64,000 nt of DNA, taken from contig CAVZNR010000042.1 in NCBI GenBank assembly GCA_963776675.1, positions 75,524-139,523 on the forward strand. Reading direction: 5' to 3'. Every line of letters begins with the position of its first letter. Position 1 is the stretch's first letter. Source of the DNA: Hyphomicrobium_A sp963776675 (GTDB lineage: Bacteria; Pseudomonadota; Alphaproteobacteria; Rhizobiales; Hyphomicrobiaceae). The position numbers and the translations under genes were made by a program. Below, one piece after another: positions 38,094-48,006 of this stretch. A model generated the notes under the pieces. It was not told where the DNA came from, made no database searches, and saw nothing but the letters and a program-made list of their open reading frames with translations.

Positions 38094-39098
38094 TCAATTG
38101 GAGCCCATACCCGCCAGGATTATTAGCTCGTCGACGGCGAGTGTGGGCAACAATTTTCCCGCCCGGACCTCTGCCTCCAGAACGGGCAGCCGCTCGGCCA
38201 CCTTGGGCATTGCCTTCAGTCCGGCCATCACCCGGTCGCTCAGCATGTCGCGCATCCATTCCACGGCTTGGCGCTGCCGGCGCAGGGCGAACTCACCCGA
38301 GGCCTTGGTCTTGTCGCGGTGCTCCAGAATCTTGCCCCACAACGCGTCGAGCCCTTTGTTTTCGTGGCCGGAAATTGTGACAACCGGCGGCGCCCAGGTG
38401 GCCGAGCGCGGCGTCAGGATCTGCAGCGCGGCGCGATACTCCGCCGCCGCGCGCTCCGCCCGGGTGACGTTGTCGCCGTCGGCCTTGTTGATGGCAATCA
38501 TGTCGGCAATCTCGATGATCCCCTTCTTGATCCCCTGCAGGTCGTCGCCGCCGCCCGACAGCAGCATGACCAGGAAGAAATCGACCATGTCGGCGACCGC
38601 GATCTCCGACTGGCCGACGCCCACGGTCTCCACGATGACGACATCGAACCCGGCCGCCTCCGCCAGCGCCATGGTCTCGCGCGTCTTGCGCGTCACGCCG
38701 CCAAGGGTGCCAGACGTGGGCGACGGACGGATGAAGGCGTTCGGCTCCTGGGCAAGCCGGCTCATGCGCGTCTTGTCGCCGAGGATGGAGCCGCCGGTGC
38801 GCTTCGAGGTGGGATCGACGGCGAGCACCGCCAGCCGGTGGCCTTGCGCAATGAGGTTCATGCCGAGCTGATCGATAGTCGTCGACTTGCCCACTCCTGG
38901 CACGCCGGTGACGCCGAGACGCAGGGCCCGCCCCGTCGCCGGCAGAAGCGCCTGCAAAAGCGCCTGAGCGTGGGCCGCGTGCTCGGGCTTGGTGCTTTCC
39001 ACAAGCGTGATCGCGCGGGCGAGCATGGCCCGGTCGCCCGAGCGTACCCCGGCAACGTAGTCGTCCAGCCTCGGTGCGGCCGTCGCGGCTCTGGGCAT
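38094..39098 (-). CDS. meaB: Methylmalonyl-CoA mutase-associated GTPase MeaB
   Basis: A 334-residue G3E-family GTPase that loads and protects B12-dependent acyl-CoA mutases. P-loop GVTGVPGVGKST, switch elements VDPTSKRTGGSILGDKTRM and IVETVGVGQSE, and base motif INKADGD are all present. The start at 39098 has GAGGAG upstream; the frame runs on to 40049 only as antisense of the hydrolase gene. No mutase gene is in the window, but MeaB implies a methylmalonyl- or ethylmalonyl-CoA mutase elsewhere. Confidence 0.92.
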   Translation of the reverse strand: MPRAATAAPRLDDYVAGVRSGDRAMLARAITLVESTKPEHAAHAQALLQALLPATGRALRLGVTGVPGVGKSTTIDQLGMNLIAQGHRLAVLAVDPTSKRTGGSILGDKTRMSRLAQEPNAFIRPSPTSGTLGGVTRKTRETMALAEAAGFDVVIVETVGVGQSEIAVADMVDFFLVMLLSGGGDDLQGIKKGIIEIADMIAINKADGDNVTRAERAAAEYRAALQILTPRSATWAPPVVTISGHENKGLDALWGKILEHRDKTKASGEFALRRQRQAVEWMRDMLSDRVMAGLKAMPKVAERLPVLEAEVRAGKLLPTLAVDELIILAGMGSN

Positions 39099-39301
39099 CT
39101 CCACTCCTCTGTCGTCGTCGATAGGCCCGTGATAGTGGGAAAGAATCCACATCCGCAAGCGCGTCATGGGGCTGCCACGGCAAACTGGCACACACGTCGC
39201 CATAATTCGTGTAAGGAAAGTCGCGGCTTGCCGGCCGCTCATGCTATTTTTCAGGGTGTTGTGAAGGCCGGATACGCGGCCGGATTCAGGGGGAGGCGCC
39301 G

Positions 39302-40896
39302 ATGCCGGATATTCCAGGCGTAGTTTGGGCCGCGCTTGCCGTCCTCGTCGCAGTGCTCGTCTATGTCTTCGCCTGGCGGGCCACGCGCGGCGGCGCGCTG
39401 GTGATGCAAATTCTGGTGCGCGGCGGCCTCGCCGTGCTGATTCTTGCGCCGCTGCTTCTGGTGCTGGCGCCGGCCACCCGCTTCGACAGGGTCGACACGG
39501 AGCTGGAAAGCCCGATGGCAACCCGCGACAAGGCGCTGGAGGAGCGCCTGCCGCGCGAGGAGTCCGAGCGCGACGCCGTCGAGGCGATGCCTCCTTTGGC
39601 CGGCGGCAAGTCGACGAGCAAGCCGATGATCGTCGAGCCTCCGCCAGAGAAGGACATGGCGCCGGAGGCGACCGCCCCACCTGCGCCTGAGGCCATGGCG
39701 CCATCGGCGCCGGAAGCGACAACGCCATCGGGGCCCGAAGCGACAACGCCCGCGGCGCCGGAGGCCATGGCCCCTGCCGCGCGTGAGGACATGCCGGAGG
39801 CCGCCGCGCCCTCAGCGCCCGCGGCGCAGCTCCGGTCGCGCTCGGCATCGACCGGCTCCGACATGGACGAGTCTTTTCAGGTCGTGCCGGTGTTTTACGG
39901 CACGGACCGTGCGGAGGAGCCCAATCCCAACCGCGCCGCCTACAACTCGGAGCGCGGCCGCCGGCTGGCGCTGGGACGGGCGCTGGTGACCGTGCCGAAG
40001 ACCCACGAGGTTCCGCAGATCGAGCGCCCATGGACGTTGCGCGTCCCATACTTCAACGTGGTGCTCTATCAGGAGGCCGAGGATCCGCAGCGGCACTTCA
40101 CGCTGCAGGAGGTCAAGAAGCTCTCCACCGACGACTTCCTGCGTCTGGTGCGCGAGCGGCTCGCGGGCTCGAGCCGCTTCAAGGACCACGCGCTTATTTT
40201 CGTGCACGGCTACAACACGGCGTTCGACAGCGCGCTCTATCGCACCGCGCAGATCGCCTACGACCTCAAGTTCGACGGCGCGGCTTTCGCCTATAGCTGG
40301 CCATCGGGCGGCGCGGTGGCGAGCTACACCTATGACCGCGAGAGCGCCGGCGCCGCGCGGCCGTATCTGCGCGAGTTCCTGGAGCTCGTCGTCAAGCAGA
40401 CCGGCGCCAAGGCGATCAGCATCATCGCGCACTCCATGGGCAACCAGCCGCTGCTCGAAGTCTTGAAGGACATGCACTCGGCGGCGCCCGATGGCGTCGT
40501 CATCAATCAGATGATTTTGGCGGCGCCCGACGTGGACGCGGACAATTTCACCAACCTCGCCTCAGCGATCGAGGGCTTCGCCAAGGGCGTGACGCTCTAT
40601 GCCGCCTCCAACGATCGCGCTCTCATCATCTCGCGCAACTTCTGGCAGAACCCGCGCGCCGGCGACGTGCCGGCAGGCGGGCCGCTCATCGTGCGGGCAT
40701 CGACACCATCGACATCAGCGGCGCGAGCACGGATGTGTTCGCGTTCAATCACTCAGGCTACGCGGAGCACAACGACCTGCTGCAGGATATCGGCAAGCTC
40801 ATCCAGAACGGCGAGCGCCCGCCCGATGTGCGTCTGCCGATCCTCAAGCGGGTGACGACCGACCGGGGCGACTACTGGCGTTACACGGCGCCCTGA
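39302..40896 (+). CDS. Alpha/beta hydrolase COG4782/DUF900, membrane-anchored (C-terminal frameshift)
   Basis: The N-terminus has two hydrophobic segments (VVWAALAVLVAVLVYVFAW, about 7-25, and GGLAVLILAPLLLVLAPA, about 41-58). A Pro/Ala/Thr-rich linker with PEA repeats (about 100-185) follows, then a DUF900 hydrolase domain. Within it are HGYNTAFD (oxyanion), the nucleophile elbow AHSMGNQ, and APDVDAD. After GPLIV the frame slips by a missing base near 40688-40695. In the right frame it continues GIDTIDISGASTDVFAFNHS (catalytic His) to a stop at 40894-40896. Corrected length is 531 residues. GGGGAGG precedes the ATG. The next gene is a tandem paralogue. Confidence 0.83.
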
Positions 40897-40962
40897 TGCG
40901 GCCACAGGGAGTTTGGAATGTCCGCGCCGGCAATGAGGGGTGAAGTGTAGGAGGGCCGTATC

Positions 40963-43105
40963 GTGAGCACGCGTCAGCACTTTGGAGCCACCGGATTCCT
41001 CTTGCTTGTCGGGCTGCTCGTCGTCGGTGTCTGCGATGTCGCCGGCGCGCAGACGCGCTGGCCGCCGTGGCAGAGCTACGGGGAGGCCGAGAAGGCGGCG
41101 CGCGCCAAGCAGAAGCGCCATGCGGTTCCCAAGCAGAGCGAGATCGACGCCCTCAACGCCCGCGTGGCGACGCTGCGCCAGGCCGGCAAGACCGACGAGG
41201 CGATCGCTGTCGCCAAGCGCGCGCTGAGCCTCACCGAGCGGCGGCACGGCCGCAACGGCGGCGCCACGGCACAGGCACTCACGACGCTGGCCGAGCTCTT
41301 GATCGAGAAGAAGCGCTACGCCGACGCCGAGCCGCTCCTGAAGCGCGCGGTCGCGATCCGGGAGAAGGCGGGACCCGACAGTCCCGAGCTCGGCGACGCG
41401 CTTTACGCACTTGCCAGCCTCTACAAAAAGCAGGGTCGCACCGCCGAGGCGGAGTCGCTGCTCAAGCGGTCGGCCGCGTTGAGTGACCGACCAGGACCTG
41501 GCCGCAAGCCGGCAATCGTTGCCGCGTCGCCCCCCAAGGCGGAGAGCAAGCCCGAGGGCGGAAACGGTATGGGTGCGGCTCAGGAGAAAACCGAGGCATA
41601 CGCCAAGGACAAGGAGGCGGCGGACCGGGCGAAGGCGGAGGAAACCAAGCAATCGGCCGAGGCTGCCCGGCGTCGCGCGCTCGAACAGCTGGAAGCCGAG
41701 CGTCACCGCCTGCAGCAAGAATCGGAGGCGAGGACCGCGGCCAAAGAGGACGCGGCGCCTCCCACGGCCAACGCACCGGCGCCTTCCGACGGCATGTTCA
41801 AAAAGTTCTCCAAGCCGAGGGCCCGGGCTTACCGCCGGGCCGCACCTCCGGGAGCGGCCGCACCATCGGCGCCGATGACGACCGAGCGCGGCGTGCTCGA
41901 CGAAAAGTCGGGCGGCGGTGCTGCCCCCGAGGAAAAGATGGCGGCGCCCTCTGGCGGAGCGAGCTCCGGCGGAGGAGCCCGTGCCACCGGTCGCAATGAG
42001 CCGAGCGCCGGAGGCCTTGCGGGATGCGGCCCCGTCGGCTCCGCCGGCTGCCGCCGCGCAGAGTGAGAAATGGGACGTCGTTCCGGTGTACTTCGGCACC
42101 GACCGCGCCGAGGAGGCGAACCCCAAGCGCCTGTCCTACGGCTCCGACCGCGGGCACCGGCTCCAGCTCGGGCGCGCCCTCGTCACCGTGCCGAAGCTGC
42201 ATGAGGTGCCGCAGATCGAACGGCCGTGGGCGCTGCGCATCCCCTACTTCAACGTGACGATCTACGAGGAGGCCGAGGACCCCAACAAGCACTTCACCAT
42301 GCAGGAGATCAAGAAGCTCACCAAGGACGACCTCTTGAAGATGGTGCGCGCGCGTCTCGCCACGTCGAGCCGCTTCAAGGACCAGGCGCTGGTGTTCGTG
42401 CACGGCTACAACACCGCCTTCGACAACGCCGTCTACCGCACGGCGCAGATCGCCTACGATTTGAAATTCGACGGCGCGCCGTTCCTCTACAGCTGGCCGT
42501 CGGGCGGCGCCGTGGCGAGCTACACCTACGACCGCGAGAGCGCGGAAGCGTCGAAGCCCTACATGCGCCAGTTCCTCGAGATGGTCGTGAAGGAGACGGG
42601 CGCAAAGTCGGTGAGCATCATCGCGCACTCCATGGGCAACCAGCCGCTGTTGAGCGTGCTCAAGGACATGAAGTCGTCGGCGCCCGAGGGCGTCGTCATC
42701 TCCCAGATCATTTTCGCCGCGCCCGACGTCGATGCCGACAACTTCGCGAACCTGGCGCAGGCCATCAACGGCATGGCCAAGGGCGTCACGCTCTATGCCG
42801 CCTCCAACGATCGTGCGCTTATCGTGTCGCGAAACTTCTGGGGGCACACGCGCGCCGGCGACGTACCGGCGGAGGGGCCGCTGGTGCTGCCGGGGATCGA
42901 CACCATCGACGTGACGGCGGCGAGCACCGACGTGTTTGCGCTCAATCATTCGGAGTATGCGAAGAACGCCAAGGTTCTGGAGGACATCGGCGAGCTGATC
43001 GAGACGGGCAAGCGCCCGCCCGAGGATCGCATCCTCAAGCCCGATCGCGTCGATACCGATCACGGCGCCTACTGGCGCTACGCGGCACATCCAGGCTCGC
43101 CCTGA
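40963..43105 (+). CDS. TPR-containing alpha/beta hydrolase COG4782/DUF900 (apparent frameshift)
   Basis: The GTG start at 40963 has AGGAGG eight bases upstream and opens a signal peptide or anchor (FGATGFLLLVGLLVVGVCDV, then AGAQ). Three TPR-like units follow (VATLRQAGKTDEAIAVAKRA, LAELLIEKKRYADAEPLLKR, LASLYKKQGRTAEAESLLKR), then a charged coiled coil. The DUF900 domain is nearly identical in motif order to the preceding gene (FVHGYNTAFDNAVYRTAQI, AHSMGNQPLL, APDVDADNF, FALNHSEYA). An extra base near 41945-41965 splits it into two open frames; the corrected fusion has about 713 residues. Two overlapping genes are the alternative. Confidence 0.78.
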
Positions 43106-43280
43106 CGGGGCGGAGAGCCCTAACGGGTCAACGCGAAGGGATTCGTTTACCTGCGCTTGCGACACTCCTCGCCCAGTCGGTCAGAGGACGAGCGCCGGAA
43201 GGCGGCTTGCAGCGTAGCGTAACGTGCGTATCCAACAGCCCCATCCCGGTGCCAGCGCAAGACGCGCGCCCGTGCGCGCC

Positions 43281-43823
43281 ATGGTGCGTTCTCAGTCCCG
43301 CGAGCAGATGCAACGCGTGGCCTGGCTTGCGCTTTCGGCGCTGGGCCTGATGACGCTCTTGATCCTTGGCGGAAATTCCGCCCATGCTGCCGACGAGGTG
43401 ACGCTCGACGAGGGCGGCAGCTTCGACGACGTTGGCGTGAATGCCGGCATGCCGGCCTCCAACCCGCGCGTCCGACCCATCCTCGCTGCGCATCCCGGCA
43501 AGTTCGTGGTTATCTGCGTGGCTGGATGCCCGGGCAAGCCAAGCGCCGTGCAGATCCTTCCTGGGCCTAAGACCGCCCGCGTCGGCGGCTACCTGCCGAG
43601 CATGGGCAAGATGGGCAGCGTGCGCTACGGACCGCCGCGGCCGGCCAAGCTGGGCACACAGACGGCGGAGCTGGACAACGACGTCATTTGCGAGGCGGGC
43701 TGCCCCGGCCGTGCCGGCCAGGTCGTCCAGCGCATGACCGGGCTGCCGCCAGCCGAAAAGGACAAGTCGCCCAAGGCCAGCACCAGCGACGAGAAGCGCA
43801 AGGAGCTGCTCCTCAGTCCGTGA
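43281..43823 (+). CDS. Exported hypothetical protein with two VIC-AGCPG motifs
   Basis: About 180 residues from the ATG at 43281 (alternatives: GTG 43224, ATG 43308). The signal segment VAWLALSALGLMTLLILGGN precedes SAHAAD, a cleavage site. The mature protein carries VICVAGCPGKPSAVQ and, about 55 residues later, VICEAGCPGRAGQVV, evidently an internal repeat with paired cysteines; the tail is Lys/Asp-rich. It is convergent with the YiiX-like gene and follows the hydrolases. Function unknown. Confidence 0.65.
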   Translation: MVRSQSREQMQRVAWLALSALGLMTLLILGGNSAHAADEVTLDEGGSFDDVGVNAGMPASNPRVRPILAAHPGKFVVICVAGCPGKPSAVQILPGPKTARVGGYLPSMGKMGSVRYGPPRPAKLGTQTAELDNDVICEAGCPGRAGQVVQRMTGLPPAEKDKSPKASTSDEKRKELLLSP

Positions 43824-43829
43824 TGCGTC

Positions 43830-44771
43830 TCACTCGCCGATGAGCTTGCGCACCTCGTCGTAGGTCGAGACCTTGTACACCAGCCCGTCCTTGATGAAGT
43901 AGAGCCACTCGAGCTTGTCGCTGGAGGCGAGATTCTCCGGCGTCACCGAGTTGAAGCGCAGGTGCTGCTGCTTGTAGAACAGCACCGCCATGGACTTGGC
44001 CTGCTCGGGGTCGACGTAGCTCCAGTCTTCCTCGGTTTGCGGCAGGTAGGCGCTGGCCTCCTTGTCGAAGACGACCTGGCTCAGCACCGAGCCCGGCAGC
44101 TCGTCGGCCTTGATGTATTCCATGATCGCCTCGAAGAAGCCGAGCTGCACGAGGCCGGAGCAGATGTACTCGTTGGGTGCGTCCCAGTCGCGCTGCTGGA
44201 AGCTTTCCAGCGTCGGCTTGTCGCCGCGCACGCTGCGCTCCACGCCGAACCAGAGGTTGCGCGCGAGCTGGCCGACGGCCCAGTAGTCGTAGGTCGCCTT
44301 GATCTTGTCGAGCAGCAGGCCGCGCACGCGGCTCTGCTTGGGCACGTCGAACCACGGCCGCTTCATGCGCTTGACCGCCAGGTAGGTGCTCTTGTCGGCG
44401 ATGTAGTCGCGCAGGTCCGTCAGATCGACGCCGCTGGTGCCGGCCTCGATGACGAAGGTGTTGGAGAAGCCCGATTCGAACTGCGGTCCGGTGAAGACCA
44501 GCGCCGCGTGGGAGAACGGCGAGTTGGTCGACCAGCGAATGAGCCACGACGACAGGCTCCCGGAGCGCCGCGTCAGCACGACGTCGGCCCGCTGCAGGTA
44601 CTCGCCTGCGAGGAAGTCCTCCACCGGCATGGGCCAGGTCACGGGCGCCTTGGTCTGCGCGGATGGCGGCACGGCGGCTTGCGGCACCGGCGGGCTGACG
44701 GCGAGCGAGGTTCCAGCGACGGCGGCGAGCGCGGCGACGCCCAAGCCAAGTGCGACGAGGTAGCGTTTCAT
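43830..44771 (-). CDS. YiiX/YebB-like permuted papain-fold (NlpC/P60) exported protein
   Basis: A 313-residue protein with a signal peptide (YLVALGLGVAALAAVAGTSL). The mature part matches the permuted NlpC/P60-like YiiX family: GEYLQRADVVLTRRSGSLSS, the catalytic His in STNSPFSHAALVF, and Cys in NEYICSGLVQLGFF. This order (His before Cys) defines the circularly permuted group, whose members are thought to act on amide or thioester bonds of lipids or peptides. It is followed by no same-strand gene. Confidence 0.8.
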   Translation of the reverse strand: MKRYLVALGLGVAALAAVAGTSLAVSPPVPQAAVPPSAQTKAPVTWPMPVEDFLAGEYLQRADVVLTRRSGSLSSWLIRWSTNSPFSHAALVFTGPQFESGFSNTFVIEAGTSGVDLTDLRDYIADKSTYLAVKRMKRPWFDVPKQSRVRGLLLDKIKATYDYWAVGQLARNLWFGVERSVRGDKPTLESFQQRDWDAPNEYICSGLVQLGFFEAIMEYIKADELPGSVLSQVVFDKEASAYLPQTEEDWSYVDPEQAKSMAVLFYKQQHLRFNSVTPENLASSDKLEWLYFIKDGLVYKVSTYDEVRKLIGE

Positions 44772-44991
44772 GATCGGCCCCCTGAGAAACTCTGAGATCC
44801 CACGACGTCCGGTCAGGGCAGTAGCAGCAACATCATACGTTGTTAACGTCAGTAAGGCACGTCCCTGCTGCCCGGGTCAAACGTTGCGGGGGTAGCGACC
44901 TGGGTGCCACAATTGACGCTTGGCACGCGCCAACGGCCTTGCTCGAAGGCGTGCGCTGCTCCACAAGGCGTGCCTTGACGAGGTGATGACC

Positions 44992-46170
44992 ATGGGCGCG
45001 CCGCCGCCTGCCGATTTCGGGGCCCTCGAGGCCCAGGCTCGTACGCTGCTCGCCGTGTTCGTCGCGGCGGGGCACGAGGCCGTGGCCCCGCCCATCATCC
45101 AGCCCGCCGGCGTGTTCCTCGACGTGCTGGGCGAGGCGCTGCGGGGGCGCACCTACGTATTTACCGACTTGAACGGCGAGGAGCTGTGCCTCAGGCCCGA
45201 CCTCACCGTGCCCACCTGCCGCCTCTACCTGGAGCGCCACGCGACGCCCGGCGCCGAGGCGTACTACTGCTACAACGGACCGGCGTTCCGCTACCAGCCC
45301 GCCGGTGCGGACGCCGCCCACCCGCGCGAGTTCCGCCAGGCCGGCATCGAGTCCTTCGGCGTCGCCGACCGCGAGGAGGCGGAGGGCCGCACGCTGGCGC
45401 TGGTGCTGACCGCGCTGTCGCAATCGGGCTTGCGCGACTGGAGCCTGCGCATCGGCGATCTGGGGCTGTTCGAGGCGGTTCTCGACGCCGCCGAGATGCC
45501 CGACCGCTGGCGCCGCCGTCTGCGCCACCACTTCTGGCGCGCCAAGGCGTTCCGCGCCGAGCTCAAGCGCCTGACGACGAATCCGGCCCGGTCGGCCGAG
45601 ACGTTGCCGCGCGCGCTCATCGAGGCGCTCGATCCGTCCGATCCGGCCGGCGCGGAGGCGATGGTGGCCGAGTACCTGGAAAAGGCGCCCATCGACGTGC
45701 TCGGCGTGCGCTCCGTGCCCGAGATTGCCGAGGGCCTGCTCGCGATTGCCGCCGATGCCAGGGCCGCGCCGCTGAAGCAGGAAACCGCCGCCATGATCGA
45801 CGGCTACCTGGAGATCAAGGCGCGCACGCCGCAGGTGCCGGCCCAAGTGGCGGCGCTCGCCGGCAAGGGCGCGCCGGGCGTCACGGCCGCGATCGCCGCC
45901 TTCGAGCGGCGCCGGACGCTGCTCGAGGAGAGCGGCGTGGACATGGCGCAGGTGCCGTTCTCCGGCGAGTTCGGACGCAACGTCGCCTACTACTCGGGCC
46001 TCGTGTTCGAGGTGGTGGCGCCTGCGCTCGGGCCTGCGAGCCCCATCGCCGGCGGCGGCCGCTACGACGGCCTGCTGCAGGCCGTCGGCGCAGGCTGCAA
46101 CGTGCCCGCGGTGGGCGGCGCCATTCACACCGAGCGTCTGTTGGCGGCCGTGCGCGGGGGCAAGCGATGA
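44992..46170 (+). CDS. hisZ: ATP phosphoribosyltransferase regulatory subunit
   Basis: HisZ is a histidyl-tRNA synthetase paralogue that cannot charge tRNA and instead activates the short form of HisG. Of about 392 residues, GEELCLRPDLTVPTCRLYLE resembles synthetase motif 2, and the C-terminus has VAYYSGLVFEVVAPALG and PIAGGGRYDGLLQAVGAG (motif 3-like). The ATG at 44992 has GAGG eight bases upstream; earlier in-frame starts at 44986 and 44920 are less well placed. The stop overlaps hisG. Confidence 0.9.
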   Translation: MGAPPPADFGALEAQARTLLAVFVAAGHEAVAPPIIQPAGVFLDVLGEALRGRTYVFTDLNGEELCLRPDLTVPTCRLYLERHATPGAEAYYCYNGPAFRYQPAGADAAHPREFRQAGIESFGVADREEAEGRTLALVLTALSQSGLRDWSLRIGDLGLFEAVLDAAEMPDRWRRRLRHHFWRAKAFRAELKRLTTNPARSAETLPRALIEALDPSDPAGAEAMVAEYLEKAPIDVLGVRSVPEIAEGLLAIAADARAAPLKQETAAMIDGYLEIKARTPQVPAQVAALAGKGAPGVTAAIAAFERRRTLLEESGVDMAQVPFSGEFGRNVAYYSGLVFEVVAPALGPASPIAGGGRYDGLLQAVGAGCNVPAVGGAIHTERLLAAVRGGKR

Positions 46171-46868
46171 GCGCGCTGGTATTCGCCGTCCCGTCCAAGG
46201 GGCGCCTGATGGAGCAGACCTCCGAGTTCCTGGCGAAGTCGGGGCTGAAGCTGCGCAAAGTGGGGCACGACCGCGGCTATCGCGGCGAGATCGAAGGTCT
46301 TGCCGGCGTCGACGTGGCGTTCGTCTCCGCCTCCGAGATCGTGGCCGAGCTCAATCGCGGGCGCGCGCACATCGGCGTCACCGGCGAGGACCTGGTGCGC
46401 GAGAACATCTCCAACGCGTCCGAGCGCGTCGAGTTTCTGAAGCCTTTGGGCTTCGGCCGCGCCGACGTGGTGGTGGCGGTGCCCAGCTGCTGGATCGACG
46501 TCGCCGCCATGGTGGATCTGGAGGCTGCGGCCGTCGCCTTCCGGCGCGAGCACGGCCGACCTTTTCGCGTCGCCACCAAGTACGTGAACCTGACGCGGCG
46601 CTTCTTCGCCGCCAAGGGGCTGATCGACTACCGCATCGTGGAGAGCCTCGGCGCCACCGAAGGCACGCCCGCGGCGGGCACCGCCGACATCATCGTCGAC
46701 ATCACGACGACGGGGGCGACGCTCGCCGCCAACGGGCTCAAGGTGCTGGAGGACGGCGTGATCCTGCGCTCGGAGGCCAATCTCGTCGCCTCCAAGGTGG
46801 CGGCGTGGGGCAGCGCGGAGACCAAGGCGCGCGCCGTCCTGCTCGGGCAGCTCGGCATCGAGCCATAG
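46167..46868 (+). CDS. hisG: ATP phosphoribosyltransferase, short form
   Basis: First committed enzyme of histidine synthesis, condensing ATP and PRPP. The 233-residue protein lacks the C-terminal regulatory domain, so it depends on HisZ, encoded just upstream with a four-base overlap (ATGA). Motifs: VPSKGRLMEQT at the start, GVTGEDLV, and the PRPP loop DIIVDITTTGATLAANGLKV. No other his genes are in the window. A clear hairpin follows. Confidence 0.94.
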   Translation: MSALVFAVPSKGRLMEQTSEFLAKSGLKLRKVGHDRGYRGEIEGLAGVDVAFVSASEIVAELNRGRAHIGVTGEDLVRENISNASERVEFLKPLGFGRADVVVAVPSCWIDVAAMVDLEAAAVAFRREHGRPFRVATKYVNLTRRFFAAKGLIDYRIVESLGATEGTPAAGTADIIVDITTTGATLAANGLKVLEDGVILRSEANLVASKVAAWGSAETKARAVLLGQLGIEP

Positions 46869-46871
46869 CAA

Positions 46872-46899
46872 AAGGGCCAGACCCGGAGGTCTGACCCTT
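46872..46899 (+). terminator. Hairpin between hisG and HlyD-type gene
   Basis: AAGGGCCAGACC-cgga-GGTCTGACCCTT gives a stem of about 11 bp with one bulge, directly after the hisG stop. It lies between convergent genes and flanking A and T residues would allow use in both directions. Confidence 0.65.
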
Positions 46900-46928
46900 G
46901 CTTGTTGTCGCTCGCAGATGCGGCGCTA

Positions 46929-47963
46929 CTAGTTCGGCCGCACGAAGGCGTCGACGCGCATGCCCGGCACCAGCGGCACTTCGCCGTCGAGCTTGATCGT
47001 CAACTCGAGCACCTCGATGTCGGAGGCGCGGCGCGGACCGCGCGGGCTGATGCGCGGCGAGGCCATGGTGGGCGCCAGCGCCGTCACCGTGCCCTCGAAG
47101 TCCTTGCCGGGATAGTTGATCGAGCGCACGAACGCCTTCTGTCCGACCTTGATCTTGGCGACGTCGCCGTCGTCGACCTCGGCCTTGACGCGCAGCACGG
47201 AGGTGTCGCCGACGACCACGAGCGGCTGCTCGGGCGAGGGCGATACGATCTCGCCCTGCTTGGCGTAGAGCTCGAGCACGGTGCCTTTCTTGGGCGCGCG
47301 GATGCGAGTCTTGTCGAGCTGGGTGGCGGCCAGCGCCACGTTGGCGCGCGCCGCGGTCAGCGCCGATTCGAACTGGTTGGGCGCCGGCAGATCGGACTTG
47401 GCCTGGGCCTGCGCATAGGCGAGACGCTCGCGGTCGACGCGCTCCTCGGCCTTCTCGAGGCGGCGGCGCGCATCGGCGAGCTGCTGGTCGGTGGCCTCGC
47501 CGCGGCGCTTGGCGGCGAGTGCCGCGTCGAGCTCGAAGCGGGCGCCGGTGACCTCGCGCTCGGCGGAGTAGACGCCGTCCTCGCCCTTGGTCACGTCCTC
47601 GCGGCCCGAGGTCTTGGGCTGATTGTCACGCTCGCGGCGGCGCAATCCTTCATCGGCCTCCGCGGCGGCAAGGCGTGCGCGCGACTCCTCGTCGTCGAGA
47701 CGCACCAGAAGCTCGCCGGCTTCCACGTCGTCGTTCACTTTGACCGGGACGTCGGCGACCTTGCCGATGATGGCCGCGCCGAGACGGAACTCGCCCGACC
47801 CCGGCTCTACGCGCCCGGGCGCGGCCGCGACCCACGGCAGCTCCGTCTTGGCTTCCGCCGACGAGCTCGTGGTGCCGCCCGAGCCGTAGAGCGATTCACT
47901 CAGGAGGTAGCCGCCGAACGCGGCGGCGGCGAGGGCTATGACAATTGCGATCGTTCTAAGCAT
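46929..47963 (-). CDS. HlyD-family periplasmic adaptor of a DevBCA-like exporter
   Basis: About 344 residues with an N-terminal anchor (RTIAIVIALAAAAFGGYLLS). The lipoyl half-motifs are APGRVEPGSGEFRLGAAIIG before, and IRAPKKGTVLELYAKQGEIV after, a long coiled coil (about 90-210). A beta-barrel domain ends the protein (VPLVPGMRVDAFVRPN). It resembles DevB, which bridges an inner-membrane ABC transporter to TolC. It lies 43 bases after the ATPase gene. The ATG at 47963 fits the anchor better than the upstream one at 48026. Confidence 0.85.
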   Translation of the reverse strand: MLRTIAIVIALAAAAFGGYLLSESLYGSGGTTSSSAEAKTELPWVAAAPGRVEPGSGEFRLGAAIIGKVADVPVKVNDDVEAGELLVRLDDEESRARLAAAEADEGLRRRERDNQPKTSGREDVTKGEDGVYSAEREVTGARFELDAALAAKRRGEATDQQLADARRRLEKAEERVDRERLAYAQAQAKSDLPAPNQFESALTAARANVALAATQLDKTRIRAPKKGTVLELYAKQGEIVSPSPEQPLVVVGDTSVLRVKAEVDDGDVAKIKVGQKAFVRSINYPGKDFEGTVTALAPTMASPRISPRGPRRASDIEVLELTIKLDGEVPLVPGMRVDAFVRPN

Positions 47964-48006
47964 GGCGCCTGATCCTGTAAGGGCGATGGGGTCTATCGCT
48001 GTTGGG

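Noticed and set aside
39099..40049. Upstream extension of the meaB frame to 651 residues
   Set aside because: The extension is antisense to the DUF900 hydrolase and is Arg/Pro-rich; the ATG at 39098 has a good ribosome binding site and starts the MeaB homology.
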